NCBI RefSeq assembly: GCF_004217145.1
Contig: NZ_SHKR01000017.1
Span: forward strand, 186,001 to 250,000
Length of the DNA stretch: 64,000 nt
Reading direction: 5' to 3'
DNA from: Kribbella rubisoli
GTDB taxonomy: Bacteria; Actinomycetota; Actinomycetes; Propionibacteriales; Kribbellaceae
The notes below the pieces were generated by a model that did not search any database, was not told the DNA's origin, and saw only the letters and a list, made by a program, of their open reading frames with translations. Numbering within the stretch: position 1 is the first letter of the stretch; each line of letters starts with the position of its first letter. Of the stretch, positions 26,926 through 35,800 are shown in pieces. Made by a program: the position numbers and the translations under genes.

Positions 26926-27525
26926 ATGCCCAGAACCGATGCGCGGGGCGGGCCGCAGACGCGGGCCCGGATCTCGGACGTCGCGACGCAGTTGTTCCTC
27001 GAACGCGGGTTCGACGGCGTCACGGTCGCCGAGGTCGCGCGCGAGGCCGGCGTGTCGAGCGTGACTGTCTTCAAGCACTTCCCCCGCAAGGAGGACCTGC
27101 TCCTCGACCGCACGGACGACGCTGTCGAGGTACTGCGTTCGGCCGTCCGCGACCGCCCTGCCGACGTACTGTCGTCGTTGCAGCAGGCAACCGTCCGGCT
27201 GCTCGACGAGGAGCACGCGCTCGCCGGGGTCAAGGACGGATCGGTCCCGTTCTACCGGACCGTCGCGGCCTCGCCCGCGCTGATCGCCCGGTCGCGGGAG
27301 ATCGCGTCCGAGCTCCAGCGGACGCTCGAGGAAGAGCTCGACCGGGACCCGGCTTTCGAGGGCGATGCGTCACTGCTGGCCGCGTTCTTCATCGCCGGCT
27401 ATACCGCCGTGCTCGTCGAGACCGCGCGGCGCATGACCGCGGGCGATGCGCCGAAGGACGTGGCGGCCGATCATCGCGTTCGGCTCGACCGGTTGTTCGA
27501 CGGCCTCCGGAACGGCGTCGGCTGA
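26926..27525 (+). CDS. TetR-family repressor
   Basis: 199 residues. The N-terminal helix-turn-helix is clear: TRARISDVATQLFLERGFDG then VTVAEVAREAGVSSVTVFKH FPRKEDLL. The C-terminal ligand domain is variable as usual. It is divergent from the MFS efflux gene and probably represses it and itself through the CACTAAG palindrome between them, with release by the exported compound. GGAAG/GAGGGAAG precedes the ATG. The following hydrolase gene starts 17 bases after the stop and may share the transcript, which hints that the inducer is a hydrolysable molecule. Confidence 0.92.
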   Translation: MPRTDARGGPQTRARISDVATQLFLERGFDGVTVAEVAREAGVSSVTVFKHFPRKEDLLLDRTDDAVEVLRSAVRDRPADVLSSLQQATVRLLDEEHALAGVKDGSVPFYRTVAASPALIARSREIASELQRTLEEELDRDPAFEGDASLLAAFFIAGYTAVLVETARRMTAGDAPKDVAADHRVRLDRLFDGLRNGVG

Positions 27526-27541
27526 GGTTACTCTTTGCGGC

Positions 27542-28408
27542 ATGGAGTTCGTGCAGCTCGCCGATGGCCGCAAGTTGGAGTATTTGATCGAGGGACCGGC
27601 GGACGGCGTACCGCTCGTGTTCCATCACGGCACCCCGGGTGCTGCGGTGCGGTTCGCCCCGCTCGCGGAGTCGGCTGCGCGGCATGGGCTGCGGTTGGTC
27701 AGCCCCGGCCGGGCCGGGTACGGCGCGTCGACACCGCTTCCCGGACGGTCGATCGCGGATGTGGCGGCCGACACCGCCGCTCTGCTCGACGCGATCGGCG
27801 CCGACCGGTTCTACAGCATCGGCATGTCCGGCGGGGGACCGCATTCGCTGGCGTGCGCGGCCCTGCTTCCAGGGCGGTGTATCGCGGCGGCCTCGGTGGC
27901 CGGCGTCGGACCGGCCAACGCGGACGGGCTGGACTTCATGGTCGGCATGGGCGAGGAGAACCTTGCCGAGTTCGGCGCTGCGTTCAAGGGTCGCGATGCT
28001 CTCGAGCCACTGCTGGAAGCGGAGTCGAGCGGGCTGGCCTCCGCTGCCCCGGCCGATTTGGCGGCTGCCTTCGGCGACCTGGTGTCCGAGGTCGACAAGG
28101 CCGCGATGACCGGTCCGATCCTGGACTGGCTCGCGGCCTCGTGCCGGCGTTCCGTTGCCGAGAGCATCGCCGGCTGGCGCGACGACGACCTCGCGTTCGT
28201 GAAGGACTGGGGCTTCCGCCTGGACCAGATCACCACCCCGGTGGCGATCTGGCAGGGCGACCAGGACCGGATGGTCCCCGCGGACCACGGTCACTGGCTC
28301 GCCGCGCACGTCTCGGGCTGCACCTTCCACTTCCTGCCAGGCGAAGGTCATCTCTCCCTGCTGAACAGCATCGACCAGGTGGTCGCGGACCTTGGCCCTG
28401 GCTGGTGA
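27542..28408 (+). CDS. alpha/beta hydrolase
   Basis: 288-residue cytoplasmic hydrolase. Oxyanion region FHHGTPGA (about 28-35), nucleophile elbow GMSGGGPHS with Ser in the centre, acid in WQGDQDRMVP and base His in GEGHLSLL give a complete triad. The family covers esterases, haloperoxidase-like and proline-iminopeptidase-like enzymes; the substrate is unknown. It follows the TetR gene closely on the same strand. The stop codon lies inside the left arm of a long foldback repeat. Confidence 0.85.
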   Translation: MEFVQLADGRKLEYLIEGPADGVPLVFHHGTPGAAVRFAPLAESAARHGLRLVSPGRAGYGASTPLPGRSIADVAADTAALLDAIGADRFYSIGMSGGGPHSLACAALLPGRCIAAASVAGVGPANADGLDFMVGMGEENLAEFGAAFKGRDALEPLLEAESSGLASAAPADLAAAFGDLVSEVDKAAMTGPILDWLAASCRRSVAESIAGWRDDDLAFVKDWGFRLDQITTPVAIWQGDQDRMVPADHGHWLAAHVSGCTFHFLPGEGHLSLLNSIDQVVADLGPGW

Positions 28409-28553
28409 TCCAGCGCCTACTGCGGGGCACTCGGCACGGCATCTCGCCGCACGGGTGCAAAGGCCACGATGCTCCGCATCGAGACCTTCGCCCCCGCGCG
28501 CCGAGCTACCGCACCGAGCACCTCCTCGCTACGGCGCTGGATCACCAGCCAGG
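28397..28553. repeat. 157-bp foldback with 21-bp perfect terminal arms
   Basis: Arm 28397-28417 (starts CCTGGCTGGTGATCCAGC) and arm 28533-28553 are exact reverse complements. The interior also pairs in parts: CGATGC (28469-28474) and GCATCG (28478-28483) form a central stem, and flanking stretches on both sides show further partial complementarity. The element overlaps the hydrolase stop (28406-28408) and ends just before the transglutaminase stop. It may be a large two-way terminator or a miniature palindromic element. Confidence 0.8.
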
Positions 28554-28559
28554 ACCTAG

Positions 28560-29429
28560 TCAGCTGATATCGACCCACGCGAACGGCGGTGCGCCGGCGG
28601 GTGAGGTGTGGAACGACCGGCCGGCGAAGGTCAGGTCGGGGTCGGTGCGGTAGAGCTCGTTGACCTCCTTCGTCGCGGTCTCGTCTCCGTTGTCAGAGGC
28701 AACCATCAGCCGCGCGATCCGGTCGGTCAGGTCGAGGTCGGCACCGTCGAGCCGGTCCGACATCGCGCCCCAGTTGTCCCAGAGCAGGAGCTCGTCGCCG
28801 TTCAGGTGTGCGAGTTGGTAGTGCACGTAGTTGCGGATGAACCAGCCGCCGTGCAGCTTCAGCGGGGCGTCCGGGTTGGGGTCCGCGCCGTACAGGTCGC
28901 CGTCCAGCTCCCCGGACCGGTACCCGAGCCAGGTCTCCGCGGCCGACCGGAACGGACCGGCCGGCATGTCCTCCACGTCAAAGGGGTATCCGGCCTGATC
29001 CAGCTCGGTGTCGATCATCACCCAGCGGTTGCCGTTCCAGTACTCCGCAACGACATGATCGTGGTTGAAGCTCTCGGCGAAGTACTCCGCGAACCCGACC
29101 CGGCTGCGCGCCGGGATCCCCTTGTGCCGCAGTGCCGAGACGAACAGCAGCGTGTGGTCGCGACAGCAGCCGACGACGCGGTCGACCGGCTCGCGCGGTG
29201 CGGCGAGCGGCGTACCGTTGCGCTTCTGGTCCGTCGCGAGGATCGCCGACACCCAGCGGCTGTCGATCTCGGCGAGGCGTTCGCCGGTGAACTCGATGCC
29301 GCCGCCGCGGTAGTGGATCACCAGGTCGCGCGTCACGGCGGCGATCCCGGGGATGTCGTCCGGCAGCGCGTCGAACAGACCGGCGTGCTCGCCGGGATCG
29401 CTGAACCGGCTCTGGGTGGTGTAGTCCAT
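28560..29429 (-). CDS. transglutaminase-like cysteine protease-fold protein
   Basis: 289 residues with the transglutaminase-like core: VVGCCRDHTLLFVSALRHKG holds the catalytic Cys and IPARSRVGFAEYF follows as usual; the His is in NHDHVVAEYWNGNRWVMIDTEL, with the Asp of that segment completing the triad. Bacterial members act as peptidases or amide hydrolases more often than cross-linkers. No signal peptide. The ATG shares one base with the stop of the MerR-type regulator gene (TGATG), so the two are translationally coupled and probably act together. Confidence 0.85.
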   Translation of the reverse strand: MDYTTQSRFSDPGEHAGLFDALPDDIPGIAAVTRDLVIHYRGGGIEFTGERLAEIDSRWVSAILATDQKRNGTPLAAPREPVDRVVGCCRDHTLLFVSALRHKGIPARSRVGFAEYFAESFNHDHVVAEYWNGNRWVMIDTELDQAGYPFDVEDMPAGPFRSAAETWLGYRSGELDGDLYGADPNPDAPLKLHGGWFIRNYVHYQLAHLNGDELLLWDNWGAMSDRLDGADLDLTDRIARLMVASDNGDETATKEVNELYRTDPDLTFAGRSFHTSPAGAPPFAWVDIS

Positions 29430-30253
29430 CAGGCGTTCCTCTCGAGAATGGGCAGAGCGATGTCGACGGCCGGTTCGTCGCGGGGGATCAGGTGGCAGTC
29501 CGGGAGGTACACCTCACGCGGCGGACCTGCTTCGGGTACGCCGTTCGCCCGGACCCAGTCCGTCACGAGGTCGTAGGCGAGCATGATCCGCGGGTACGCG
29601 CACTCGTTCATCGTGATCGTGCAGTACGCCTCCCGGTGCGCGGGCTCGACCCGGATCCCGATCCGCCCCGCCGGGTCGACGAGGCCGTCGAACGGCACGC
29701 ACACCTCGACCGTCGCCTCACCCTCGGGCGTCACCGCGCCGTGGAAGATCACCCACGACCCGGTGGTCGCGCTCGCGCCGGCCGCGTGCAGGTACGACAT
29801 GATCTCGTCGGTACACGTCACGATGATCCCGACCAGCAGTTGCTGATTGGTGTCGGCGCGGATCGACGCGATCTTGGTCGCCGGTACGTCGCGGGTCAGG
29901 ACCGGTCGCGGCGCGAGTCCCGTCGTACCGGATCGGGAGAGGCGGTCGCGTAGGTACTGCAGGGTTGACCGGCGCGCCTCGGTGGTTGCCTCCTCCGCAG
30001 CCCACCAGCGGTCGAGCCGGATCAGGCCCTCCTCGTCGGTGCCCGCCAGTACCTCGGCGATCGTGGCCAGTGGCATGTCGAGTTGGCGCATGACACTGAT
30101 CCGTCGGGCCCGCTCCAGCTGCGCTTCGTCGTACAAGCGGTAGCCGTTGGCCGGGTCGACCTGAGCGGGCGCGAGCAGCCCGGATACGTCGTACAACCGC
30201 AACGCCTTGTGCGAAAGCCCGGTTCGTCGCCCGAACTCACTGATCGTCAACAC
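29429..30253 (-). CDS. MerR-family regulator with GyrI-like effector domain
   Basis: 274 residues. The N-terminal MerR helix-turn-helix and wing are ISEFGRRTGLSHKALRLYD, VSGLLAPAQVDPANGYRLY and QLERARRISVMRQLDMPL. A linker helix follows, then a C-terminal domain (about 118-270) of the GyrI/BmrR effector-binding type with repeats such as ATVEVCVPFDGLV and EAYCTITMNECAYPRIMLAYD. That domain usually binds hydrophobic or cationic drugs. Start is GTG at 30253. It is the first gene of a two-gene operon with the transglutaminase-like protein. Confidence 0.9.
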   Translation of the reverse strand: MLTISEFGRRTGLSHKALRLYDVSGLLAPAQVDPANGYRLYDEAQLERARRISVMRQLDMPLATIAEVLAGTDEEGLIRLDRWWAAEEATTEARRSTLQYLRDRLSRSGTTGLAPRPVLTRDVPATKIASIRADTNQQLLVGIIVTCTDEIMSYLHAAGASATTGSWVIFHGAVTPEGEATVEVCVPFDGLVDPAGRIGIRVEPAHREAYCTITMNECAYPRIMLAYDLVTDWVRANGVPEAGPPREVYLPDCHLIPRDEPAVDIALPILERNA

Positions 30254-30291
30254 GCGACCATCAAACCCTCTGCCCCAAGGGCAAGGTAAAG

Positions 30292-30318
30292 ACCGCCACT
30301 CGCTTCGCTCGTGGCGGT
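30292..30318 (-). terminator. hairpin terminator after the 30715 gene
   Basis: ACCGCCAC (30292-30299) pairs with GTGGCGGT (30311-30318) around an 11-base loop rich in CGCTTCGC. It lies 11 bases beyond the stop of the minus-strand gene ending at 30329. In that direction it is followed by CTTTACCTTG, a short T-containing stretch. Confidence 0.6.
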
Positions 30319-30328
30319 GACGGGGGTG

Positions 30329-30715
30329 TCACACCGGGAACGGCCTCACATCGGGTTCGACCCAGCCCGCACGCGCTTCGGCGGACGCCAGGGTGCGGGG
30401 CTCGTAGAAGTGGGTCAGTAGGCGCTTGTTCATCAGGCCTGGGTTGCGTTGTAGCAGGTCGTCGAAGCTCTCGTCGGGCGCCTCGTTCATGTGGTACGCC
30501 GTCAGCTCGACCCATGCCTTGCTGACCGTGGCGTTGTACTTCTGCGGCGCACCGGCGTACCGCGCCGTCCGCTGGATCCCGTTGCTGACCAGGTCGACCG
30601 CGCCGGCCGTCCCACAGCGTCGTACGGCGAGCCAGGTCAGCCGCACGTGCTTGCGGTGGCCGAACTGGTCGGCGCTCGACAGCACTTCACCCATCAGTTC
30701 CTCGAAGGTGTCCAT
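30329..30715 (-). CDS. conserved protein of unknown function
   Basis: 128 residues, soluble, mostly helical. The stretches FGHRKHVRLTWLAVRRCG and QKYNATVSKAWVELTAYHMN recall a small actinobacterial family with the same H..H.RLTW and KY..TV..AWVEL pattern, for which I know no function. ATG at 30715 is chosen because the conserved helix follows; GGGGAG lies directly before it, closer than usual. The frame is open further upstream across the PadR promoter, which is not credible as coding. It is divergent from the padR-type gene and may be under its control. Confidence 0.7.
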   Translation of the reverse strand: MDTFEELMGEVLSSADQFGHRKHVRLTWLAVRRCGTAGAVDLVSNGIQRTARYAGAPQKYNATVSKAWVELTAYHMNEAPDESFDDLLQRNPGLMNKRLLTHFYEPRTLASAEARAGWVEPDVRPFPV

Positions 30716-30784
30716 CTCCCCACATTCCGTACGCCGGGGGTCGCCCGCAACCGAGTTTCCGGGAGAGGGTTGCGTTGAAGACGG

Positions 30785-30800
30785 TAACGATATATCGTTA
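30785..30800. promoter_or_regulatory. PadR-type operator palindrome
   Basis: TAACGATATATCGTTA is a perfect 16-bp palindrome in the divergent promoter region between 30715 (minus) and 30830 (plus). It is far more AT-rich than its surroundings and overlaps the place where a -10 element would sit for TTGCGT or TTGAAG just upstream. Autoregulation by the adjacent PadR-family protein is the simplest reading. Confidence 0.75.
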
Positions 30801-30811
30801 GTGTCATGAAG

Positions 30812-30829
30812 AATATCGAGGAGGATATT
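30812..30829 (+). promoter_or_regulatory. ribosome site enclosed in an inverted repeat
   Basis: AATATC (30812-30817) and GATATT (30824-30829) flank GAGGAG, the ribosome binding site of the PadR gene; the ATG follows at once. The site decides the start at 30830 over the upstream ATG at 30806. The symmetrical arms could be a second regulator site or a weak RNA stem that hides the ribosome site. Confidence 0.6.
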
Positions 30830-31489
30830 ATGAACACCCCCAACGAGATCAGAGGCCGCCGCCGAGGCGGCCACCATCACCCCCGCCGCGGTGGACCGCG
30901 GATGGGAGAAGGCATGCCGATGCACGGCGGACGCGGTGAACGCAGCGGCCGTGGTGAGCGCGGTGAGCGTGGCGAACGCGGACCCCGCGGCTCAGGCCGT
31001 GGTTCCGGTCGTGGCCGGGCCCCGCGCGGCGATGTCCGAACGGCCGTCCTGATGCTGCTTGCCGAGGAGCCGATGCACGGCTACCAGTTGATGCAGGCCA
31101 TCGCCGACCGCAGCGACGGGCGCTGGACCCCCAGCCCCGGCGCGATCTACCCGACCTTGAACCAACTGGAAGACGAGGGCCTGGTCACCGTGACCGCGGA
31201 AGCCGGCCGCAAGCTCGTCACGCTGACCGACGCCGGTCGCGAGTACGTCGAGGGACGCCGCGAGACGTCGATCGACCCGTTCGCCGCCTTCGCGAGCGCC
31301 GGCCCCACCGCCGACCTGCGCGGACTGATCGACGAGCTGGCCTCAGCCACCCGCCAGGTCGCCCGCACCGGCTCCGAAGAGCAGCGCACCGCCGCCGCGA
31401 AGATCCTGGCCGAAGCACGCCGCTCGCTCTACCTGCTCCTGGCCGACGCACCAGTCGTCCCCGAGCCCCCGAAAACCCCCGAGGCGTGA
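30830..31489 (+). CDS. PadR-family regulator with RGG/GER-rich N-terminal extension
   Basis: 219 residues. Residues 1-70 are low complexity, rich in Gly, Arg, His and Glu, with three GER repeats and several SGRG steps. The PadR winged helix follows (about 70-150): DVRTAVLMLLAEEPMHGYQL, RWTPSPGAIYPTLNQLEDEG and LVTVTAEAGRKLVTLTDAGR, then a helical dimerisation part. PadR proteins repress stress, detoxification or efflux genes. The AGGAGGA site before the second ATG fixes the start. The arginine-rich tail may add non-specific DNA or RNA binding. A perfect palindrome upstream suggests autoregulation. Confidence 0.9.
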   Translation: MNTPNEIRGRRRGGHHHPRRGGPRMGEGMPMHGGRGERSGRGERGERGERGPRGSGRGSGRGRAPRGDVRTAVLMLLAEEPMHGYQLMQAIADRSDGRWTPSPGAIYPTLNQLEDEGLVTVTAEAGRKLVTLTDAGREYVEGRRETSIDPFAAFASAGPTADLRGLIDELASATRQVARTGSEEQRTAAAKILAEARRSLYLLLADAPVVPEPPKTPEA

Positions 31490-31509
31490 GCCCTGCACGT
31501 CCTGCTTGC

Positions 31510-32277
31510 TCAGGGCTTGAGTACGCCGGCCGGCAGGGCGGCGAGCAGGGCGTCGGCGTGGCGTCGGTAGCCCAAGTTGTTCGGGTGGAACGCGTCTTGC
31601 GCGAGCATGCCGCGCCACGGCGGCCTGGCGTACCGGGAGACCTCGGCGACGGGCAGTCCGCGGGAGGTGGCCGTGCTGCTGATCAGCTGGTTGATGCCTG
31701 CGACGTACGGGCTGACAGCTCCACCGACTCGCCAGAGCCGGTCCGGAACAGTCAGGTCCATCACAACCGACGATGAGGGCAGCCCGTCGATCACCTGGCG
31801 CAGGTGGTCGCGGAGCCGCTTCGGTGGAGTGGCGAGGATGTCGTTGCTGCCGATGCCACAGGTGACCAGCGCCGGCGCCAGTCCGTCCAGCAGCGGCAGT
31901 TGGTCGTCCAGCACATGCCGCGTCTGCGCACCTGAGCGCGACAGGTTGAGCACCCGCCACGGCGTGCCCTTCCGGCGCAATGCGTTCAGCACCTGCCCGA
32001 CATACCCGTGCAGCGGCGACGACGCACCCAGGCCCTGTGCAGTCGAGTCACCCAGCACAACCCAGAGCGGTCCATCGGCTGACAACGCCGCCGAGTTCTG
32101 CCGGTTCCAGTACTCCGCGAACGTCCGCGCCTGCACGTCGACGTACGCCACTCCGTCCACCCACCGCTGAATCGCCAACCGCGAACTGGTCCGCTCGGCC
32201 TCGCCCCAACGCATGATCGCGCGGTGCAGCGCCCCGATGGGAGTCGTCCGCTCACGCCCTCGCTGCAGCAGAAACAT
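31510..32277 (-). CDS. SGNH/GDSL hydrolase
   Basis: 255 residues. Block I is VVLGDSTAQGLGAS with the nucleophile Ser, block II has NLSRSGAQTR, block III GIGSNDIL and block V DAFHPNNLGY with the catalytic Asp and His, so all four SGNH blocks are present. Members deacylate lipids, sugars or peptidoglycan. No cleavable signal peptide is seen; the N-terminus is basic and polar for about 70 residues. It converges on the PadR gene with a 20-base gap. Confidence 0.88.
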   Translation of the reverse strand: MFLLQRGRERTTPIGALHRAIMRWGEAERTSSRLAIQRWVDGVAYVDVQARTFAEYWNRQNSAALSADGPLWVVLGDSTAQGLGASSPLHGYVGQVLNALRRKGTPWRVLNLSRSGAQTRHVLDDQLPLLDGLAPALVTCGIGSNDILATPPKRLRDHLRQVIDGLPSSSVVMDLTVPDRLWRVGGAVSPYVAGINQLISSTATSRGLPVAEVSRYARPPWRGMLAQDAFHPNNLGYRRHADALLAALPAGVLKP

Positions 32278-32371
32278 CGGTCCCCCCAGAGATGAACAGC
32301 AGGTGACCGAAGAATGTACAGGCGGAAGGTTAACAACCCTCGGACGTGCTCACAGGACTACACGCGCGGCT

Positions 32372-32400
32372 CCGGCCGGGACCTGACAGGTCCCGGCCGG
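32372..32400. terminator. 13-bp perfect hairpin after the small surface-protein gene
   Basis: CCGGCCGGGACCT (32372-32384), loop GAC, AGGTCCCGGCCGG (32388-32400). It lies 11 bases past the stop of the minus-strand gene ending at 32411 and before the promoter region of the SGNH hydrolase. No T-run. Confidence 0.8.
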
Positions 32401-32410
32401 GGCTTCGTTC

Positions 32411-32734
32411 TCAGGCGTGGTGGACGGCGGAGTGGTCGCGGCGGCGTTGGACACCGACCATGATTCCCAGTCCCACGCCGCCCAGCGCGATGCCTCCCAG
32501 AGCACCGAGTGCGGCCGAGCTCACATCGACGGCGGGTGCAGCCGGTGCCGACGTGACTGAACCCGGAGGGTCCAGTGTTCGCTCGATGGATCCGCCGGCC
32601 GGTTCGGGAGCGTTCTGCGCCATCGCCGGTGCGGCGGTTGTCATGAAGGCGACGCTGATTGCGGCGCCTGCGGCCAGCCGGACGAGCCGGGTGGTCATGG
32701 ACTGCTTCGTAATGCGTGCTGCGGTGTTGTTCAT
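32411..32734 (-). CDS. small exported membrane protein of unknown function
   Basis: 107 residues: a signal peptide (RLVRLAAGAAISVAFMTTAA, cleavage near AMAQ), a short Pro/Ala/Ser-rich extracellular part, then a C-terminal Gly/Ala-rich membrane helix (AALGALGGIALGGVGLGIMV) and a basic tail QRRRDHSAVHH. The layout resembles short cell-surface proteins with a C-terminal anchor, though no LPxTG motif is present. Start ATG 32734 has AAGGA upstream. It is divergent from the large BTAD-WD40 regulator gene and a possible target of it. Confidence 0.65.
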   Translation of the reverse strand: MNNTAARITKQSMTTRLVRLAAGAAISVAFMTTAAPAMAQNAPEPAGGSIERTLDPPGSVTSAPAAPAVDVSSAALGALGGIALGGVGLGIMVGVQRRRDHSAVHHA

Positions 32735-32818
32735 GGCGTCCTTCCCTCTTCCGGCGGGACCGCCGTCGTTGGCTGTCCTGGTGCGCCTCGAGGTGTTGGC
32801 ATCTGTTCTCCCGCCCGC

Positions 32819-32860
32819 CGGTATCGGGCCGGAAGGCTGCGGTATCAGCGCGGTATCAGC
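32819..32860. promoter_or_regulatory. CGGTATC direct repeats upstream of the BTAD regulator
   Basis: CGGTATC occurs at 32819-32825, 32840-32846 and 32851-32857, spaced 21 and 11 bases, that is close to two and one helical turns. The last two are part of an exact 11-bp tandem repeat GCGGTATCAGC. TTGACG, a -35-like hexamer, follows at 32865-32870. SARP/BTAD proteins are known to bind direct repeats with 11-base spacing overlapping the -35 region, so autoregulation is plausible. Confidence 0.5.
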
Positions 32861-32899
32861 GGCCTTGACGGGTGTCCGCAACAGGTGGAGTGTCGAGGA

Positions 32900-35800
32900 G
32901 TGGGTATCGCCGTACTCGGCCCACTAACCATCGAGGGGGAGTGGAAGAACCTCGCACGGCGCGACCGGATCGTTCTGGCCGCGCTCGCCGTGCATCCGGG
33001 GGAGGTTGTCAGCGCTGGGGTTCTCGCTGACGTGTTATGGGGAGAACGACCGCCCGCCTCAGCGGCCAAGGTCATCCAGGGCTGTGTGGTCCGGCTACGC
33101 AAGTTGCTCGGAAGCCATTCGATCGAGACGTCGCCGGACGGTTACCGGCTGACGGTTCCGCATGACCAGCTCGACACTCAGCGTTTCGAGCGAGCTGTCG
33201 GGCGGGCCGGTGTGCTGCTCGCGGATGGAGACGCAGAACGTGCGGCCGTGGTGCTGGCCGACGTACTGACGCTTTGGCGCGGTACACCGTTCGAGGAGGT
33301 CGCCGAGTGGGACACGGCCCGGATCGAGCTCGCCCGGTTGACCGAACTGCGGCACGTCGCGGAGGAGTTGTACGTCGAGTCGTCGCTGCGGTCCGGTGGT
33401 CAGAAAGGCGTGCTTGCCAAGGCGCAGGCGTTGACCGCAGAGGCGCCACTGCGCGAACGGAGGTGGGCGCTGCTCGCGACAGCGCAGTACCAGACTGGCC
33501 GGCAAGGAGAGGCGCTGGAGACACTGCGGCGGCTGCGGGTGGTGCTTGACCGGGAGCTCGGACTCGACCCCAGCCCCGAGATCGACGCGCTGGAGCAGGC
33601 GATCCTGCGACAGGACCCGGCGCTGCTCGGACCGGCCGCGCTGCCGGAACCGAGTGCGAGCTGTCCGTACCAAGGCCTGAAGCCGTACGACGTCGACGAC
33701 GCCGAACTGTTCTTCGGCCGCGACACCGAGGTCGCCGCCGGGCTCCGGAAGCTGTCCGATCGCTCGGTCCTCGCGGTCGTCGGACCTTCCGGCTGCGGCA
33801 AGTCCTCGCTGATCCGGGCCGGCGTGGCCGCGACCTTGCAGCGTGACGGCGGCCGGATCGTCACGATCACGCCCGGCCTCCATCCGATGCAGGCGCTCGC
33901 CGCCGCGCTGCCGGGCGAGGGACAGCTGCCGACTCTGGTCGTGGATCAGTGCGAGGAGGTCTTCTCGCTGTGCCAGGACGTCACCGAACGGCAGGCGTTC
34001 CTGGCCCGCCTGAACGACCACGCGACGAGTGCGCCGTTGATCTTGTCGTTGCGCGCCGACCGGCTCGCCGACATCGCCTCCCACCCGGGCTTCGCTCGGT
34101 CCCTCGAAGACGGCCTGCACCTTCTCACCGGTATGTCCGACGTGGAGCTGCGGTCAGCGATCACCGAACCCGCGCGACTCGCCTCCCTGGTCGTCGAGCC
34201 AGGTCTGGTCGACCTGCTGGTCGGAGAGGTGGCCGGCCGGCCCGGCGCGCTGCCGCTGATGTCCCACGTCCTGGCTGAGACCTGGCAGCGCCGCGAGGGC
34301 CGCACACTGACCGTCGCTGGCTACCGCGCATCCGGTGGCATCCAAGGCGCAGTCGCCCAGTCCGCCGAGCAGGTCTACGCACAACTGACGCCAGAGCAGC
34401 GGCCACTGTTCCGCGCACTGCTGCTCCGCCTGGTCACTCCAGGCCCCGACGGTGAACCAGTTCGCAGCAGGCTGCCGCGACGCACCGTCGTCACCGGCCC
34501 CGAGTCGGACATGCTGATCGATCTGCTGGTCGGTGCGCGTCTGGTCACCAGTGACGACGGTGTGGTGGAGCTGGCTCACGAAGCTCTGGCCAGAGCCTGG
34601 CCCCGCCTGCGCAGCTGGCTCGACGACGACCTGGAAGGCCAGCGGATCTTCCACCACCTCACGCAGGTCGCCGACTCCTGGGACTCCCTGGAGCGTCCGG
34701 AGAGCGAGCTCTACCGGGGCGTCCGGCTCGCGAAGGCGATGCAGTGGCGGGACGAAGCACGACCTGACCTCACCGACACCGAGCGCGAGTTCCTTGCCGC
34801 GAGCGAACGCCTCTCGGTCGCGGAGCTCCGCGCCGCGGAGGAGCAGGCGCGTCACCAGATCCGCGTCAACCGACGACTCCGTACCGCGCTCGGCACCGCC
34901 GCGTTTCTCCTGGTCGGCGCCCTGATCGCCGGATTCCTTGCGGCCGGGCAAGCCAAGCGAGCCGACCGCCAGGCCTTCGCCGCCGGGCAAGCAGCCGTCG
35001 TGGCGGACGCAGGCCGCGCCGGCGCGAAGGCCGTTGTGGAGACCGACATCGATACCTCGCTGCTGCTCGCGATCGCTGCAGTTCGCATGAACGACTCACC
35101 CGAGTCCCGATCCAACCTGCTGGCCGCGATCGCCAAACATCCGCAGCTGACGAGATCGATCGTGACCGAGCAGGTGGATTCCTACGGCCTCGAGGTCAGT
35201 TCGGACGGGCGCCGGGCCTTCATCTTCGCGGCGAGTGGACACGTCCTCAGTTACGACCTGACCACCGGCACGCCAGTTGCCTCGTACAAGCCGCCGAACC
35301 GATCGGGCGGCGCGGATCATCTCGACTTCCTGGACCCGATGGCGCTGAGCCCTGGTGATCGCGAGCTGGCCGTCGGGACGCCGCCTCCGACCAACGAACC
35401 AGTGGTTTTGCTCGATCCCGCGACGCTGAAGCCGACCGGCCGCCGGCTGCCGGGTTTGACCAAGGCACCTGCCCGCGCGACACACGTCGGCTACAGCCAC
35501 GACGGGCGCTCCCTCGTCGCGGTGATCCAGTACTACGGCAACGGAGTGACGAACGACTTCAGCAGTGGCGCTGTCTTCATCTGGGACGTCAGCCCGGGCC
35601 GGGCGCCGTCCGTACGGCGAATCGTTCCGCTGGCCGCCGCGTCCGTTCAGGACGCGGTCCTCAGCCCAGCCGGCGACCGCTTCTATCTGAGCAAGCCGGC
35701 CTCGGCGTACGACGTTGCTACGGGCAAACAACTGTGGTCGAGACCGGAGTTCGTCTTCACCCAGGCCGATGTCGCTCCGGACGGTAAGACCCTGTTGTTC

